Part shown: positions 46,908-56,540 of the stretch, piece by piece
How positions within the stretch are numbered: position 1 is the stretch's first letter
Layout of the letters: the number at the start of each line of letters is the position of its first letter
DNA from: an uncultured Pseudoruegeria sp.
GTDB lineage: Bacteria; Pseudomonadota; Alphaproteobacteria; Rhodobacterales; Rhodobacteraceae
Reading direction: 5' to 3'
Length of the DNA: 64,000 nt
Assembly: GCA_947498155.1 (NCBI GenBank)
Contig: CANMJD010000001.1
Coordinates: forward strand, 186,001 to 250,000
Notes under the pieces: model-generated
What the model was told of the DNA's origin: nothing
Databases searched by the model: none
What the model saw: only the letters and a program-made list of their open reading frames with translations
Made by a program: the position numbers and the translations under genes

Positions 46908-48320
46908 TTAAACCTCTTCGGCAGGATCATCGAGAATTTCGGCCACCCGCGCGCCGGATTTGTTCGAAGTCACAACCCCGAGTGATTTCAATTTGCGGTG
47001 TAAGGCAGAACGTTCCATGCCCACAAATGTCGCGGTACGCGAGATATTCCCGCCAAAACGGTTAATCTGGGTCATCAAATATTCGCGCTCAAACAGCTCG
47101 CGAGCTTCTCGCAGGGGCAGCGTCGCCAAAGCACCAGAAAGCACAACCCGCCCGTCATCATCGGGGCTGCCTTCCTGATTGGGCAATTCGCGCACTTCGA
47201 TTGGGCCATCATCGGTCCCCAAAATAAGCACCCGTTCGATCACATTGCGCAATTGCCGCACATTGCCGGGCCATTGCATGGTCTGCAACAGCGCTTCGGC
47301 CTCTTCGCTCAGTTCACGCAGGGGCAAGCCTTGGGTTTTATTGAATTGTTCGGCAAAATATCGCACCAATTCGGGCACATCTTCGCGCCGGTCCTCAAGC
47401 GAGGGCACCGCAATCGGCACCACATTCAAGCGATGATACAATTCACGGCGGAAATTATCGGCTTCGATTTCGGCCTCCAGATTGCGCGACGTAGAGGATA
47501 TAACGCGGATATCAACATTCACGCTGCTCGCTCCACCAACCCGTTGGAACTGCTGATCCACCAGTACGCGCAGGATTTTGGACTGGGTGCCCAACGGCAT
47601 GTCGGCGACCTCGTCAAAAAACAGCACCCCACCATTGGCCTGTTCCAGCAGGCCCGGTTCTATGCCGCGCTCGTTGCTTTCGCGCCCGAACAGCACCTCT
47701 TCCATCCGGTCTGGCTCAATCGAGGCCGAGCTGACCGAAATAAAGGCCGCATTGGCACGGTTGGAATGGGCATGGATGTAGCGCGCCGCGGCTTCTTTGC
47801 CGGAACCGGCTGGCCCTGTCAGCATCACCCGACCATTGGATTTTGTGACTTTTTCCAAATTGGCCTTCAGCGCTTTGAAATTGGCCGAAGAGCCGATCAT
47901 TTCGCTGACGCTGCCGTCCTGCCGCTTTAGTTGCTGGTTTTCCTGACGCAGGCGCGCGGTTTCCATCGCCCGCCCGATCACAACCATTAACTGATCAATA
48001 TTAAAGGGTTTTTCAATGAAATCATAAGCGCCCTGCTTGATCGCTGCGACCGCAATTTCGATATTGCCATGGCCCGAAATGATCACAATCGGCACTTCGG
48101 GGTTTTCACGTTTGACCTTTTTCAGGATGTCGATACCGTCCATATGGCTGTCTTTCAGCCAGATATCGAGGATCATCATCGAGGGTAGTTCACTTTCCAG
48201 CTGTGCAATGCATTCATCGGCATTCGCCGCCAGCCGCGTTGTGTAGCCGTCATCTTTCAGGATGTCTGCAATCAATTCCCGAATATCACGTTCGTCGTCG
48301 ACAATCAGAATGTCACCCAT
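46908..48320 (-). CDS. ntrX: Nitrogen/redox response regulator NtrX
   Basis: 470 residues. Receiver with phospho-acceptor in MMILDIWLKDSHMDG near 53, AAA+ domain with TGPAGSGKEAAARYIH near 168 and FFDEVADMP near 235, and C-terminal Fis-type helix-turn-helix ISRTATFVGMERSALHRKL. The loop that should read GAFTGA is replaced by GRESNERGIEPG, so contact with sigma-54 is not expected; this is usual in alphaproteobacterial NtrX. Overlaps ntrY by eight bases, RBS GAGG inside it. Confidence 0.93.
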   Translation of the reverse strand: MGDILIVDDERDIRELIADILKDDGYTTRLAANADECIAQLESELPSMMILDIWLKDSHMDGIDILKKVKRENPEVPIVIISGHGNIEIAVAAIKQGAYDFIEKPFNIDQLMVVIGRAMETARLRQENQQLKRQDGSVSEMIGSSANFKALKANLEKVTKSNGRVMLTGPAGSGKEAAARYIHAHSNRANAAFISVSSASIEPDRMEEVLFGRESNERGIEPGLLEQANGGVLFFDEVADMPLGTQSKILRVLVDQQFQRVGGASSVNVDIRVISSTSRNLEAEIEADNFRRELYHRLNVVPIAVPSLEDRREDVPELVRYFAEQFNKTQGLPLRELSEEAEALLQTMQWPGNVRQLRNVIERVLILGTDDGPIEVRELPNQEGSPDDDGRVVLSGALATLPLREARELFEREYLMTQINRFGGNISRTATFVGMERSALHRKLKSLGVVTSNKSGARVAEILDDPAEEV

Positions 48321-50577
48321 GGCTCACCTCATACATTAACATATTATTGTCCTTATCCTCAGACGACACCGGACCGGGCAGCCAGATTTTGGCCTGCGCA
48401 CCGTAGTGGTCGTTTCCTTCAAAAACCTCGGCATCCAAAAGCGTCAGCGTGCCGCCATGCTCTTCGATGATCTTTTTCACAATCGGCAAACCCAACCCCG
48501 TACCATTGGCGCGTGTGGTGACATAGGGCTCAAACAGTTTGGCGCGATCCGCCGGCAGGCCGATGCCATTATCACTAATTAGAATCTCGACATCATCGGT
48601 AATGCGCATCTCTACGCGCACCTCGCCCTGATAGCCATTGGGTGCCCCGCGTTCGCGCAGGCTTTCAGTGGCTTCGGCGGCGTTCTTGATCAGATTGGTC
48701 AGGGCTTGCGAGATCATCGTGCCGTCAATTTGCACAAAGGCTGGTCTGTCCGGGGCTTTGACCGAAACGCTGCACCCTTCGACGATCTCTTTTTGCAAAA
48801 GCGCGGCACCGGTGACCAATTCGGTCAGATTGGTGGCGCGCAACTCCGGCTCCGGCATACGGGCGAATTTTGAAAACTCGTCGACAATGCGTCGTAAGTC
48901 ATTGGTTTGACGCACAATAACGTCGGTCATCTGCTCTAGTGTCTCGGCGTCTTCGACCTGGGGGGCGTATTTGCGTTTGATCCGCTCTGCTGACAGCTGA
49001 ATTGGCGTTAACGGGTTCTTGATCTCATGGGCAATCCGGCGGGCGACATCGCCCCAAGCCGCCATACGCTGCGCGGCTACAAGGTCGGTCACATCGTCAA
49101 AGGTGATCACGAAACCTTCGGTTTCGCCAGCGTCGTTGCGCCGTTTGGCCATGCGCACCAAAAGGTTTTCCTGTGCGCCATCGCGCAGGATCTTGATCTC
49201 TTCTTGTGCCACATCCCGTCGACCGGATTTCAGCGTCTCAAACAGCTCGGCAAACTCCGGCACCAAAAGGGCGATGGCATTGGGTCCTGCGTCCTCGGAC
49301 AAGGCCAGCAGCCGTTCGGCAGAGCGGTTCACAAACATCACCTGCCCGGTGGCATCCAGCCCCACAACCCCCGGCGTCACCGAGGCCAGAACCGAGTCAA
49401 ACAGGCGGCGGCGACGATCAATCTGGCGATTGGTTTCCAGCAGGTTTTCACGCTGCCCTTTCAGCTGTTTGGTCATCTGGTTGAAATAGCGCCCGAGCAT
49501 GGCGATTTCATCATCGCCACTATCCTCGATCACACGCACGTCCAGATCACCGGCCCCAACGCGCTGCGCCGCCCCGGTCAGCCGCCCCACTGGACGGGCC
49601 AGTCGTTCGGCAAACCACAGCCCGAGCCACACCGCCGCCAAAATCAGGATCACCGCAAAGCCAAGGTATAACAGTCCAAAATCAAACAGAATTTTACCGC
49701 GCTCGGCTTCTTGTTGTTGATACAGCAGCACGGTTTCCTGGGTTTCATCCAACAGACTCAGGATCGAGCCATCCACCAAACGCGACACAAACAGATAACG
49801 ATCGACAAAACCGGAGAGCGGCACCAAGGCGCGAAATTCATTCTGCGCCCAATCCTGAATCAGCACCGACTCTCCGCTGCCCGCCTGTTCCAGCTCTTCT
49901 GGGGTGGGAGCGTCATAGCCAAACAGATAAGAGCGATCCCCACGGGCTTTGATCTCACCCTGTCCGTCGATCAGATAGGCCTCTTGCAGGCCGCGCTGTA
50001 CCAAGGATTGCCCACGGGTCAGCACTTCGCGAAGTTCAGCATCGGTGACCGCCAGTTGCGAGCGGCGGGCAATTTCCAGATAGCCCGCAAGCGATTGCGC
50101 ATCTTGAAGCAAATCCTGACGGTGCTCATCCTCATAGGCCTGCGCGGCGGCCAGCGAATTGCCCACCACATTCTGCACACGTTCGGAAAACCAGCCCTCA
50201 AGCCCGACATTCACCGTCAGAACCGCAAATACCGCAACCAAAACCGTCGGGATCAGCGCCAACAGGGCAAAAACGCCGGTCAGGCGCAGGTGTAGACGGG
50301 AGCCAGCTGACTTGGCCCGTCGGGCAGCAATCATCTGCACCACCCGCTGGATCACCAGCGCGGCCACTACCAGCACATAGACCAGATCGGTCAGCAGAAT
50401 CAGGCGCAGCGTTGACGAACTGGCCCCGCGATCAAACGGGCCCAGAATCAGGAAAGTGACCAGCGCAAGCACCGGTCCCAAGACCACAACACTAAAGGTC
50501 GCAGTGGTTTTCACACGGCGCTGCAGCCGTAGACGGCTGAGTTTATTCCATGAAATCTTATGCCCGAGGCGTGGCAC
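48313..50577 (-). CDS. ntrY: Sensor histidine kinase NtrY
   Basis: 754 residues beginning with GTG. Helices near 25-45, 50-65, 85-110 and about 290-310 frame a periplasmic region of about 170 residues; then HAMP, PAS (ASVTPGVVGLDATGQVMFVN), HisKA with [20 protein letters not shown] and HATPase with DNGIGLP and NGTGLGLPIVKKI. Partner of NtrX; linked to nitrogen, redox and envelope control in other Alphaproteobacteria. Confidence 0.93.
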   Translation of the reverse strand: MPRLGHKISWNKLSRLRLQRRVKTTATFSVVVLGPVLALVTFLILGPFDRGASSSTLRLILLTDLVYVLVVAALVIQRVVQMIAARRAKSAGSRLHLRLTGVFALLALIPTVLVAVFAVLTVNVGLEGWFSERVQNVVGNSLAAAQAYEDEHRQDLLQDAQSLAGYLEIARRSQLAVTDAELREVLTRGQSLVQRGLQEAYLIDGQGEIKARGDRSYLFGYDAPTPEELEQAGSGESVLIQDWAQNEFRALVPLSGFVDRYLFVSRLVDGSILSLLDETQETVLLYQQQEAERGKILFDFGLLYLGFAVILILAAVWLGLWFAERLARPVGRLTGAAQRVGAGDLDVRVIEDSGDDEIAMLGRYFNQMTKQLKGQRENLLETNRQIDRRRRLFDSVLASVTPGVVGLDATGQVMFVNRSAERLLALSEDAGPNAIALLVPEFAELFETLKSGRRDVAQEEIKILRDGAQENLLVRMAKRRNDAGETEGFVITFDDVTDLVAAQRMAAWGDVARRIAHEIKNPLTPIQLSAERIKRKYAPQVEDAETLEQMTDVIVRQTNDLRRIVDEFSKFARMPEPELRATNLTELVTGAALLQKEIVEGCSVSVKAPDRPAFVQIDGTMISQALTNLIKNAAEATESLRERGAPNGYQGEVRVEMRITDDVEILISDNGIGLPADRAKLFEPYVTTRANGTGLGLPIVKKIIEEHGGTLTLLDAEVFEGNDHYGAQAKIWLPGPVSSEDKDNNMLMYEVSHG

Positions 50578-50598
50578 CCGCCGACCCCACTCAATTGC

Positions 50599-50612
50599 GT
50601 CGATAAATCGAC
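50599..50612. promoter_or_regulatory. Dyad upstream of ntrY
   Basis: GTCGAT AA ATCGAC, six-base arms with a two-base centre, 21 bases before the ntrY start. A TATATA sequence lies about ten bases further upstream, so ntrYX probably has its own promoter here. Confidence 0.4.
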
Positions 50613-50677
50613 AAACCGCTATATATCGTGAACCGCCGGAATGACTGGCACCTTTTGGCCACGCTTTTGTTGCGGTT

Positions 50678-52039
50678 TTACATCAATTTGCGGCGCCGTG
50701 TCACGTTAATATCGAGCTCTGTGATCTTCTTTCGTAGTGTATTTCGGTTAATTCCCATTAAATCCGCACATTTTGCCTGATTGCCTCCGGTGGCATCAAG
50801 TGCGATTTCGATCATTGGCAGTTCGACCTCGCGCAAAATACGTTGGTAAAGCCCCGGCGGCGGCAGAACCCCACCGTGCAAATCAAAGTAGCGCCGCAGG
50901 TGTTTGGCCACCGACGCTGCCAGTTTGTCGCCCTCGCCACCAGACACCGGCTCCATCGAAGGCTGGTTGCCCAGAATCGTTTCAACTTCGGTCTGGCTGA
51001 TTTCTTCTTCGGGGCTGGTCACCACCAGACGACGGATAGAGTTCTCAAGCTGGCGCACATTACCCGGCCAGCTGTATGTGCGGATCATTTCCATCGCGCC
51101 GCTGCTCAACCGGCGCACCGGTGCCCCGTCGCGCTCCATGCGGGTCAGGAAATGTTCGGCCAACAAAGGGATGTCATCAACCCGTTCGCGCAGCGACGGG
51201 ACGGCAACCGATACGCCGGAAAGCCGGTAAAACAGGTCCTGCCGGAACTCACCGTTTTCCATACGCGCCGTCAGATCGGCCTGACTGGTCGCCATGATCC
51301 GGGGGGCATTTTCGGTGAAACTATCCAGCATGCGCACGATACGGCCCTGCGCTTCGTCATCCAGATCGCCGACCTCATCAAACAGGATCGATCCCCCGCG
51401 GGCCTTCGCCAGCACAGTGGCAGGACCGTCCATACCGGTCAGATCAGAAGCGCTTGCCACCACAAACGGCAGATTGCGGCGGTCACTGAAATCGTGAATC
51501 GCCCTTGCGATCAGCGATTTTCCCGTACCGCTTTCGCCGGTAATCATCACCGGCAGATCGGTGTTCATAACCCGCGCCACCAGACGATAAAGCGCCTGCA
51601 TCTGCAGGGTGCGCCCCACAAGCGGCAGATCATCGGTCTGGCGTTCCTCGGGTTCGCGCTGGCTTGGCGCGCGGCGTTTGACTTCCAAAGCGCGGGCCGC
51701 CCGTTTCATCAGATCAGGCAAATCAAACGGCTTGGGCAGATAATCATAGGCCTCGGCCTCGGCTGCCTGAATGGCGGTCATGATGGTGTTCTGCGCCGAG
51801 ATGATAATCACCGGCAGGCCGGGGCGTTCTTCGGAAATTTTCGGCAGCATCTCAAGGCCGTTTCCATCCGGCATCATCACATCGGAAATGACCAGATCGC
51901 CTTTGCCCTCTTGCACCCACCGCATCAAAGTTGTCAGCGAAGACGTGGCGTGGACCTTACAGCCAGCCCGTGTCAGAGCCTGTGTTAAAACGGTTCGAAT
52001 TGTGCGGTCATCATCCGCGACGAGGACGGTACCATCCAT
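50678..52039 (-). CDS. ntrC: Nitrogen regulation response regulator NtrC (sigma-70 type)
   Basis: 453 residues. Receiver with Asp-53 in [16 protein letters not shown]+ Walker A GESGTGKS near 168-175, Walker [10 protein letters not shown] near 217, Fis-type helix-turn-helix at the end ([17 protein letters not shown]). Only about 20 residues separate the FVVASASD strand from Walker B, and no GAFTGA loop is present, as in Rhodobacter capsulatus NtrC, which activates sigma-70 polymerase. Start ATG overlaps the ntrB stop (TAATG). Confidence 0.94.
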   Translation of the reverse strand: MDGTVLVADDDRTIRTVLTQALTRAGCKVHATSSLTTLMRWVQEGKGDLVISDVMMPDGNGLEMLPKISEERPGLPVIIISAQNTIMTAIQAAEAEAYDYLPKPFDLPDLMKRAARALEVKRRAPSQREPEERQTDDLPLVGRTLQMQALYRLVARVMNTDLPVMITGESGTGKSLIARAIHDFSDRRNLPFVVASASDLTGMDGPATVLAKARGGSILFDEVGDLDDEAQGRIVRMLDSFTENAPRIMATSQADLTARMENGEFRQDLFYRLSGVSVAVPSLRERVDDIPLLAEHFLTRMERDGAPVRRLSSGAMEMIRTYSWPGNVRQLENSIRRLVVTSPEEEISQTEVETILGNQPSMEPVSGGEGDKLAASVAKHLRRYFDLHGGVLPPPGLYQRILREVELPMIEIALDATGGNQAKCADLMGINRNTLRKKITELDINVTRRRKLM

Positions 52040-53121
52040 TAGTGTGGCTCCATTTCTTCTTTGGGGGCAATGGGTAGAGAGACGCGAAACACCGTGCGTC
52101 CGGGCACGGAATCCACTGCAATCCACCCTTCATGTTCAGAGATAATTTTCGACACCAGAGCCAGACCAAGCCCGGTGCCATTTTCACGGCCCGAGATGAA
52201 CGGCTCAAAGATATCGGCAGCGATTTCGGGCGGCAAACCGGGGCCATCATCGATGACCTCGATCTGGATGGGCACCCGACCGGCCCCATCAGACCGCCGC
52301 AGGCGCAGCGAGGTGTCATAGTATGTTCGAATGCGAATTGTGCCGTATTTTCCATCTTTTTCAGCGGCTTGCGCGGCATTCTTAAACAGGTTCAGAAAGA
52401 TTTGCTGGAGCTGGTCGGCATCGGCAATCGTCGGCGGTAGCGATGGATCGTATTCTTCGACAAATTTCATATTTGCCGCGAATCCCACCATCGAGGTGCG
52501 CCGCGCGCGGTCCAGAACATCGTGGATATTGACGGTTTTGCGATCCGGCGGGCGCACATTACCGAACTGTTCGACCTGTTCCAGAAGCTTCAGGATGCGG
52601 CGGGTTTCGCCGACGATCAGATCGGTCAGCTCTTGATCCTCTTGAGAGAGGTTCATCGACAAAAGCTGGGCCGCGCCGGTGATACCGGCCAGCGGGTTCT
52701 TGATTTCATGGGCCAGCATTTCGGCCATACCAATGGCGGAACGCGCCGCCGTTTGCACCGAATGCGAGCGTCCCAAGCGACCGGCCAGTTCACGCGGCGC
52801 CATCAGCAAAAGAACCTCGTCATCCCGATCCACCATCGGCGCGAGCTGAATATTGCACTGGATCGGTTTGCGCTCACCGCTGCTGACGTCGACGTCATTG
52901 ATCATCAGCACCGACTGGCTGTCGCGCACCCGTTTAAAGGATTCCTCAAGGGGGGCGTCGATCATCACCTTGTCAAATACCGGCGCGCCAATCAGCGCCT
53001 TGCCGGAGGTGTTGAGAAACCCCTCGGCGGCGGGGTTGGCATCTTTGATCCGGTCATTGGCATCCAGCAGAAGTGCCGGAATCGGCAAAGAGGGCCAAAG
53101 TTTTCGGTTGGCTTCAATCAT
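52039..53121 (-). CDS. ntrB: Nitrogen regulation sensor kinase NtrB
   Basis: 360 residues, soluble. PAS domain about 8-115, HisKA with [20 protein letters not shown] near 130-150, HATPase with N box [17 protein letters not shown] and [10 protein letters not shown]. Phosphorylates NtrC under nitrogen limitation, with PII as usual control. Its ATG overlaps the dusB stop (TGATG). Confidence 0.94.
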   Translation of the reverse strand: MIEANRKLWPSLPIPALLLDANDRIKDANPAAEGFLNTSGKALIGAPVFDKVMIDAPLEESFKRVRDSQSVLMINDVDVSSGERKPIQCNIQLAPMVDRDDEVLLLMAPRELAGRLGRSHSVQTAARSAIGMAEMLAHEIKNPLAGITGAAQLLSMNLSQEDQELTDLIVGETRRILKLLEQVEQFGNVRPPDRKTVNIHDVLDRARRTSMVGFAANMKFVEEYDPSLPPTIADADQLQQIFLNLFKNAAQAAEKDGKYGTIRIRTYYDTSLRLRRSDGAGRVPIQIEVIDDGPGLPPEIAADIFEPFISGRENGTGLGLALVSKIISEHEGWIAVDSVPGRTVFRVSLPIAPKEEMEPH

Positions 53122-54101
53122 CAGGCATATACCCCCTGTCCGAGCATTGCATCCGGCAACAATCGGGCGACTTTTTCTGGTGTTTTTTCGGTTAGAATGG
53201 CCTTGCGCAGGGCGGCTGGCGTTTGGGCTCCGTCCATATACCACCCCAGATGTTTGCGGGCGACACGGTTGCCCAGCGTTTTGCCGTAGAACGACAGCAT
53301 TTCTGCATAGTGATCTGTCACCATGTCGACCAATTCACCCCCCGTGGGTACCTTGGGCGGTGTCAGATTATAAAGGGCCGCGGCCACCTGTGCTAACACC
53401 CACGGCTTTCCCTGCGCGCCACGACCGATCATCACCCCATCGGCCCCCGAGAGGCGCAGCGCCTGCCGTGCAGCAGCGGCATCGACAATATCGCCATTGG
53501 CAATTACCGGAATATCCACCGCTTCTTTGATGGCCGCAATGGCGGCCCAATCGGCACGACCTTTATAGAACTGACAGCGCGTGCGACCGTGGATGGTGAT
53601 CATCTGCACCCCCGCATCCTGCGCCCGACGCGCCAGTTCCGGCGCGTTCAGCATATCGTCGTCCCAGCCAAGGCGGGTTTTCAGGGTCACCGGAATATCC
53701 ACCGCTTGCACCACGGCCTCGATCAGGGACAGCGCGTGATCCAGATCTTTCATCAGCGCAGAGCCGGAATAGCCGTTGGTGACCTTTTTTGCCGGACAGC
53801 CCATATTGATGTCGATCATCAAAGCGCCGTTGTCCTGCACCATGCGCGCGGCCTCGCCCATCCAATAGGCATCCTTACCGGCGATCTGCACCGAGGTATT
53901 GGCCACATCAAAGCCAAGCTCGGCCCGTTCGCGCACACCGGGTTTGGATTGCACCATTTCCTGGCTGGCGACCATTTCGCTCACCACCAGACCCGCACCA
54001 AAGCGCGACACCAAATTGCGGAACGGCAAATCGGTGATTCCGGCAAGAGGCGCCAGAAAAACAGGAGGGAATAGCGTCTTATCCGCTAAATGAATGGTCA
54101 A
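53121..54101 (-). CDS. dusB: tRNA-dihydrouridine synthase DusB (NifR3)
   Basis: 326 residues, FMN enzyme reducing tRNA uridines to dihydrouridine. FLAPLAGITDLPFRNLVSRFG near 15-35, catalytic cysteine in NMGCPAKKVTNGYSGSALM near 101-119, HGRTRCQFYKG near 168 and IGRGAQGKPW near 226. It starts with TTG; AAGGA lies eight bases upstream and no nearby ATG is in frame. First gene of the nifR3-ntrB-ntrC operon known from Rhodobacter. Confidence 0.94.
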   Translation of the reverse strand: MTIHLADKTLFPPVFLAPLAGITDLPFRNLVSRFGAGLVVSEMVASQEMVQSKPGVRERAELGFDVANTSVQIAGKDAYWMGEAARMVQDNGALMIDINMGCPAKKVTNGYSGSALMKDLDHALSLIEAVVQAVDIPVTLKTRLGWDDDMLNAPELARRAQDAGVQMITIHGRTRCQFYKGRADWAAIAAIKEAVDIPVIANGDIVDAAAARQALRLSGADGVMIGRGAQGKPWVLAQVAAALYNLTPPKVPTGGELVDMVTDHYAEMLSFYGKTLGNRVARKHLGWYMDGAQTPAALRKAILTEKTPEKVARLLPDAMLGQGVYA

Positions 54102-54287
54102 GTGATTAATCCTTGTGCATCTTTGATCTGATTACCGAGGGCGGAGCGGAATGGCAAATCAAGCCGGTGAAGAAGCCGCCGTATAAATGGCTTTCGCCTA
54201 ATATTTAGGCGAAATCGCCAATCTTTGCATCCTTCGTTGTTTCTTTGCGCTGCAAATTCTAAACAGGGTCAAAACGCCGGAGCCGCC

Positions 54288-55427
54288 ATGTTTATCACTG
54301 CCATCCTTGTTGCCGCCGGACGCGGTCAGCGCATGGGAAGCGAAACGCCCAAGCAATTCATGACGTTACGCGGTAAACCCGTTTTGCGTCGGTCTTATGA
54401 CGCTTTCGCAGGGCATCCCGACATCCAAGAGATCGTCATCGTGCATCATCCAGATGACGTTTTGCCCGTTCTTGAGGCAATGGGCACGGATCACCACGCC
54501 ACGCTGACCCATGGCGGTGAGACGCGTGGGGTGTCGGTATCCAACGGCTTGGCGGCGGTTGATCCGCGCACCAGCCATGTCCTGATCCATGATGCCGCCC
54601 GCCCCCTGGTTTCAGCCGCGCAGATTGATCGTGTGGTGACCGCTCTGGCCAGCCACAGGGCTGCGGCCCCCGCCCTGCCCGTCACCGATGCGCTCTGGCG
54701 CGGGGCGCAAGGCAAGGTCGCTGGCACCCAATCGCGCGAGGGGCTCTATCGGGCCCAAACCCCGCAAGGGTTTGCAATGCCTGATATCCGCGCCGCCCAT
54801 GAGGCTTTTCCCGATGCTGCTGCCGATGATGTCGAGGTCGCACAAGCCTACGGGCTTGACGTTGCGATTGTGCAGGGGGAAGAGAGAAACCTGAAACTGA
54901 CCTATGCGCCGGACTTTGATCGGGCGGCGCAGATTCTGGGGGCTGAGATGGATATACGACTTGGAAACGGCTTTGACGTGCATCGCTTTACCGACGGGGA
55001 TGCGGTGATCCTTTGTGGTGTCAGCATCCCCCATGACCGTGCCCTCTTGGGCCATTCGGATGCCGATGTTGGCATGCATGCGGTGACGGATGCGATTTAC
55101 GGTGCACTGGCCGAGGGTGACATCGGCCGCCATTTCCCCCCCTCCGAAGCGCAATGGAAGGCCGCCGACAGTGCGATCTTCCTGAAGCATGCGGTGGATT
55201 TGGCGGCAAAGAAAGGCTTTGCCATCAGCAACATCGACTGCACGCTGATTTGTGAACACCCCAAGATCGGCCCCCATGCCGCCGCAATGCAGGCCCGCAT
55301 GGCCGAAATCACGGGGCTGGATGCAGAGCGCATCAGCATCAAGGCCACGACCTCTGAACGGTTGGGTTTTACCGGACGCGAAGAAGGTATTGCCTCTATT
55401 GCAACCGCAACATTGGTGTCGAAATGA
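54288..55427 (+). CDS. ispDF: Bifunctional MEP cytidylyltransferase / MEcPP synthase IspDF
   Basis: 379 residues combining steps 3 and 5 of the non-mevalonate isoprenoid pathway. IspD part about 1-224: [19 protein letters not shown] near 5-23 and [12 protein letters not shown] near 93. IspF part about 225-379: [13 protein letters not shown] with metal Asp/His, then [17 protein letters not shown] and [16 protein letters not shown]. The fusion is common in Alphaproteobacteria. ATG with CGGAG used; overlaps pgpA as ATGA. Confidence 0.96.
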   Translation: MFITAILVAAGRGQRMGSETPKQFMTLRGKPVLRRSYDAFAGHPDIQEIVIVHHPDDVLPVLEAMGTDHHATLTHGGETRGVSVSNGLAAVDPRTSHVLIHDAARPLVSAAQIDRVVTALASHRAAAPALPVTDALWRGAQGKVAGTQSREGLYRAQTPQGFAMPDIRAAHEAFPDAAADDVEVAQAYGLDVAIVQGEERNLKLTYAPDFDRAAQILGAEMDIRLGNGFDVHRFTDGDAVILCGVSIPHDRALLGHSDADVGMHAVTDAIYGALAEGDIGRHFPPSEAQWKAADSAIFLKHAVDLAAKKGFAISNIDCTLICEHPKIGPHAAAMQARMAEITGLDAERISIKATTSERLGFTGREEGIASIATATLVSK

Positions 55428-55918
55428 GCAAATTTCTCGCGACGTGGTTCTATGTCGGCTATCTGAAACCGGCCCCCGGTACCTGGGGATCGGCGGCGGC
55501 CATCCCTTTTGCCTGGGTACTGCACGGATTGGGCGGGATTACCCTGCTAGTGGTGGCGACATTTGTGGTGTTCTTTACCGGTTGGTGGGCAACCGCGGCC
55601 ATGACCAAAGGGGCGAAAGATCACGATCCGTCTGAAATTGTTGTCGATGAAGTCATCGGCATGTGGATCGCCCTATGGCCGCTCTCGGCCGGTCTGAGCC
55701 ATGCCGGTGTTGATCCTTGGGTCTTTCCCTATCCCGGTTGGATCGTGGCCTTTCTGGCTTTTCGTTTGTTTGATATCAGCAAGCCCGGTCCGGTGGGATA
55801 TTTCGATCGCAAATCAACCCCTTTTGGGGTGATGTTTGATGATGCGGTTGCCGGTGCGATGGCGGCGGTTTGTGTGGCTGTGGCGGCTTATGTCTCTCAT
55901 GGGATGATGGGCCTGTGA
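55424..55918 (+). CDS. pgpA: Phosphatidylglycerophosphatase A
   Basis: 164 residues, membrane phosphatase producing phosphatidylglycerol. [20 protein letters not shown] near 8-27, [14 protein letters not shown] near 68-81 and [18 protein letters not shown] near 110-127 are the family's conserved acidic/basic motifs; helices flank them. Coupled to ispDF and to the next gene. Confidence 0.94.
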   Translation: MSKFLATWFYVGYLKPAPGTWGSAAAIPFAWVLHGLGGITLLVVATFVVFFTGWWATAAMTKGAKDHDPSEIVVDEVIGMWIALWPLSAGLSHAGVDPWVFPYPGWIVAFLAFRLFDISKPGPVGYFDRKSTPFGVMFDDAVAGAMAAVCVAVAAYVSHGMMGL

Positions 55919-56385
55919 GAGTTGCGGCGATAGAGCTATTGCAAAAGGCCAGCGCAGCTGGCGCCGTTATTGCAACGGCCGAAAGCTGCACCGGTGGCGG
56001 GATTTCTGCGGCGATTACCGATGTGGCCGGATCATCAGCGATCTTTGATCGGGCTTTCATCACCTACTCAAATGCTGCAAAGCAAGAAATGCTGGGCGTG
56101 CGAGCAGATACGCTGCGCGACCATGGCGCTGTGTCCGAGCCTGTCGCAGAACAGATGGCCCAAGGGGCGCTGGCGCGCTCTGCGGCGACACTGGCTGTCT
56201 CGGTGACGGGGGTCGCAGGGCCCGGCGGTTCGGCACATAAGCCCGAGGGGCGGGTCTGTTTTGCTCTAGCGCAAACCGGTCAGCCGGTCTTTGTTGAAAC
56301 GATTGAATTTGGCGCGAACGGGCGGCAAGGGGTGCGCGCGGCGACCATTGATCACGCGTTAGCCTTACTGCTGAGTCGGTTTTAG
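55915..56385 (+). CDS. CinA C-terminal domain protein (nicotinamide-nucleotide amidase type)
   Basis: 156 residues, starting with GTG that overlaps the pgpA stop. ATAESCTGGGISAAITDVAG near 19-38 and VTGVAGPGG near 98-106 are the PncC/CinA-C motifs; this domain deamidates NMN in NAD salvage. The N-terminal molybdopterin-like half of full CinA is absent, as usual in this order. Confidence 0.92.
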   Translation: MRVAAIELLQKASAAGAVIATAESCTGGGISAAITDVAGSSAIFDRAFITYSNAAKQEMLGVRADTLRDHGAVSEPVAEQMAQGALARSAATLAVSVTGVAGPGGSAHKPEGRVCFALAQTGQPVFVETIEFGANGRQGVRAATIDHALALLLSRF

Positions 56386-56433
56386 TTTCGCCTATTTACT
56401 AATCATATCGACAATTAAGTGCCGTACATTTAG

Positions 56434-56449
56434 TCAATACGCGTATTGA
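56434..56449. promoter_or_regulatory. Perfect 16-bp palindrome upstream of amtB
   Basis: TCAATACGCGTATTGA, fully self-complementary, about 90 bases before the amtB start codon in an AT-rich 155-base gap. It has no T-run and looks like a dimeric regulator site. Confidence 0.5.
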
Positions 56450-56540
56450 TGTATATTCAGGCAGTCCTTCAGGCAGTTGCCCATTTATTTTGCGATCCAC
56501 AATCGGTTCAAGCCCCCAAAGACTAATACCGGAGGGGACT

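Noticed and set aside
42277-54101. The nine-gene minus-strand run as a novel island
   Set aside because: Gene order nifR3-ntrBC-ntrYX-trkAH-hfq-hflX is conserved among Alphaproteobacteria; notable but not new.
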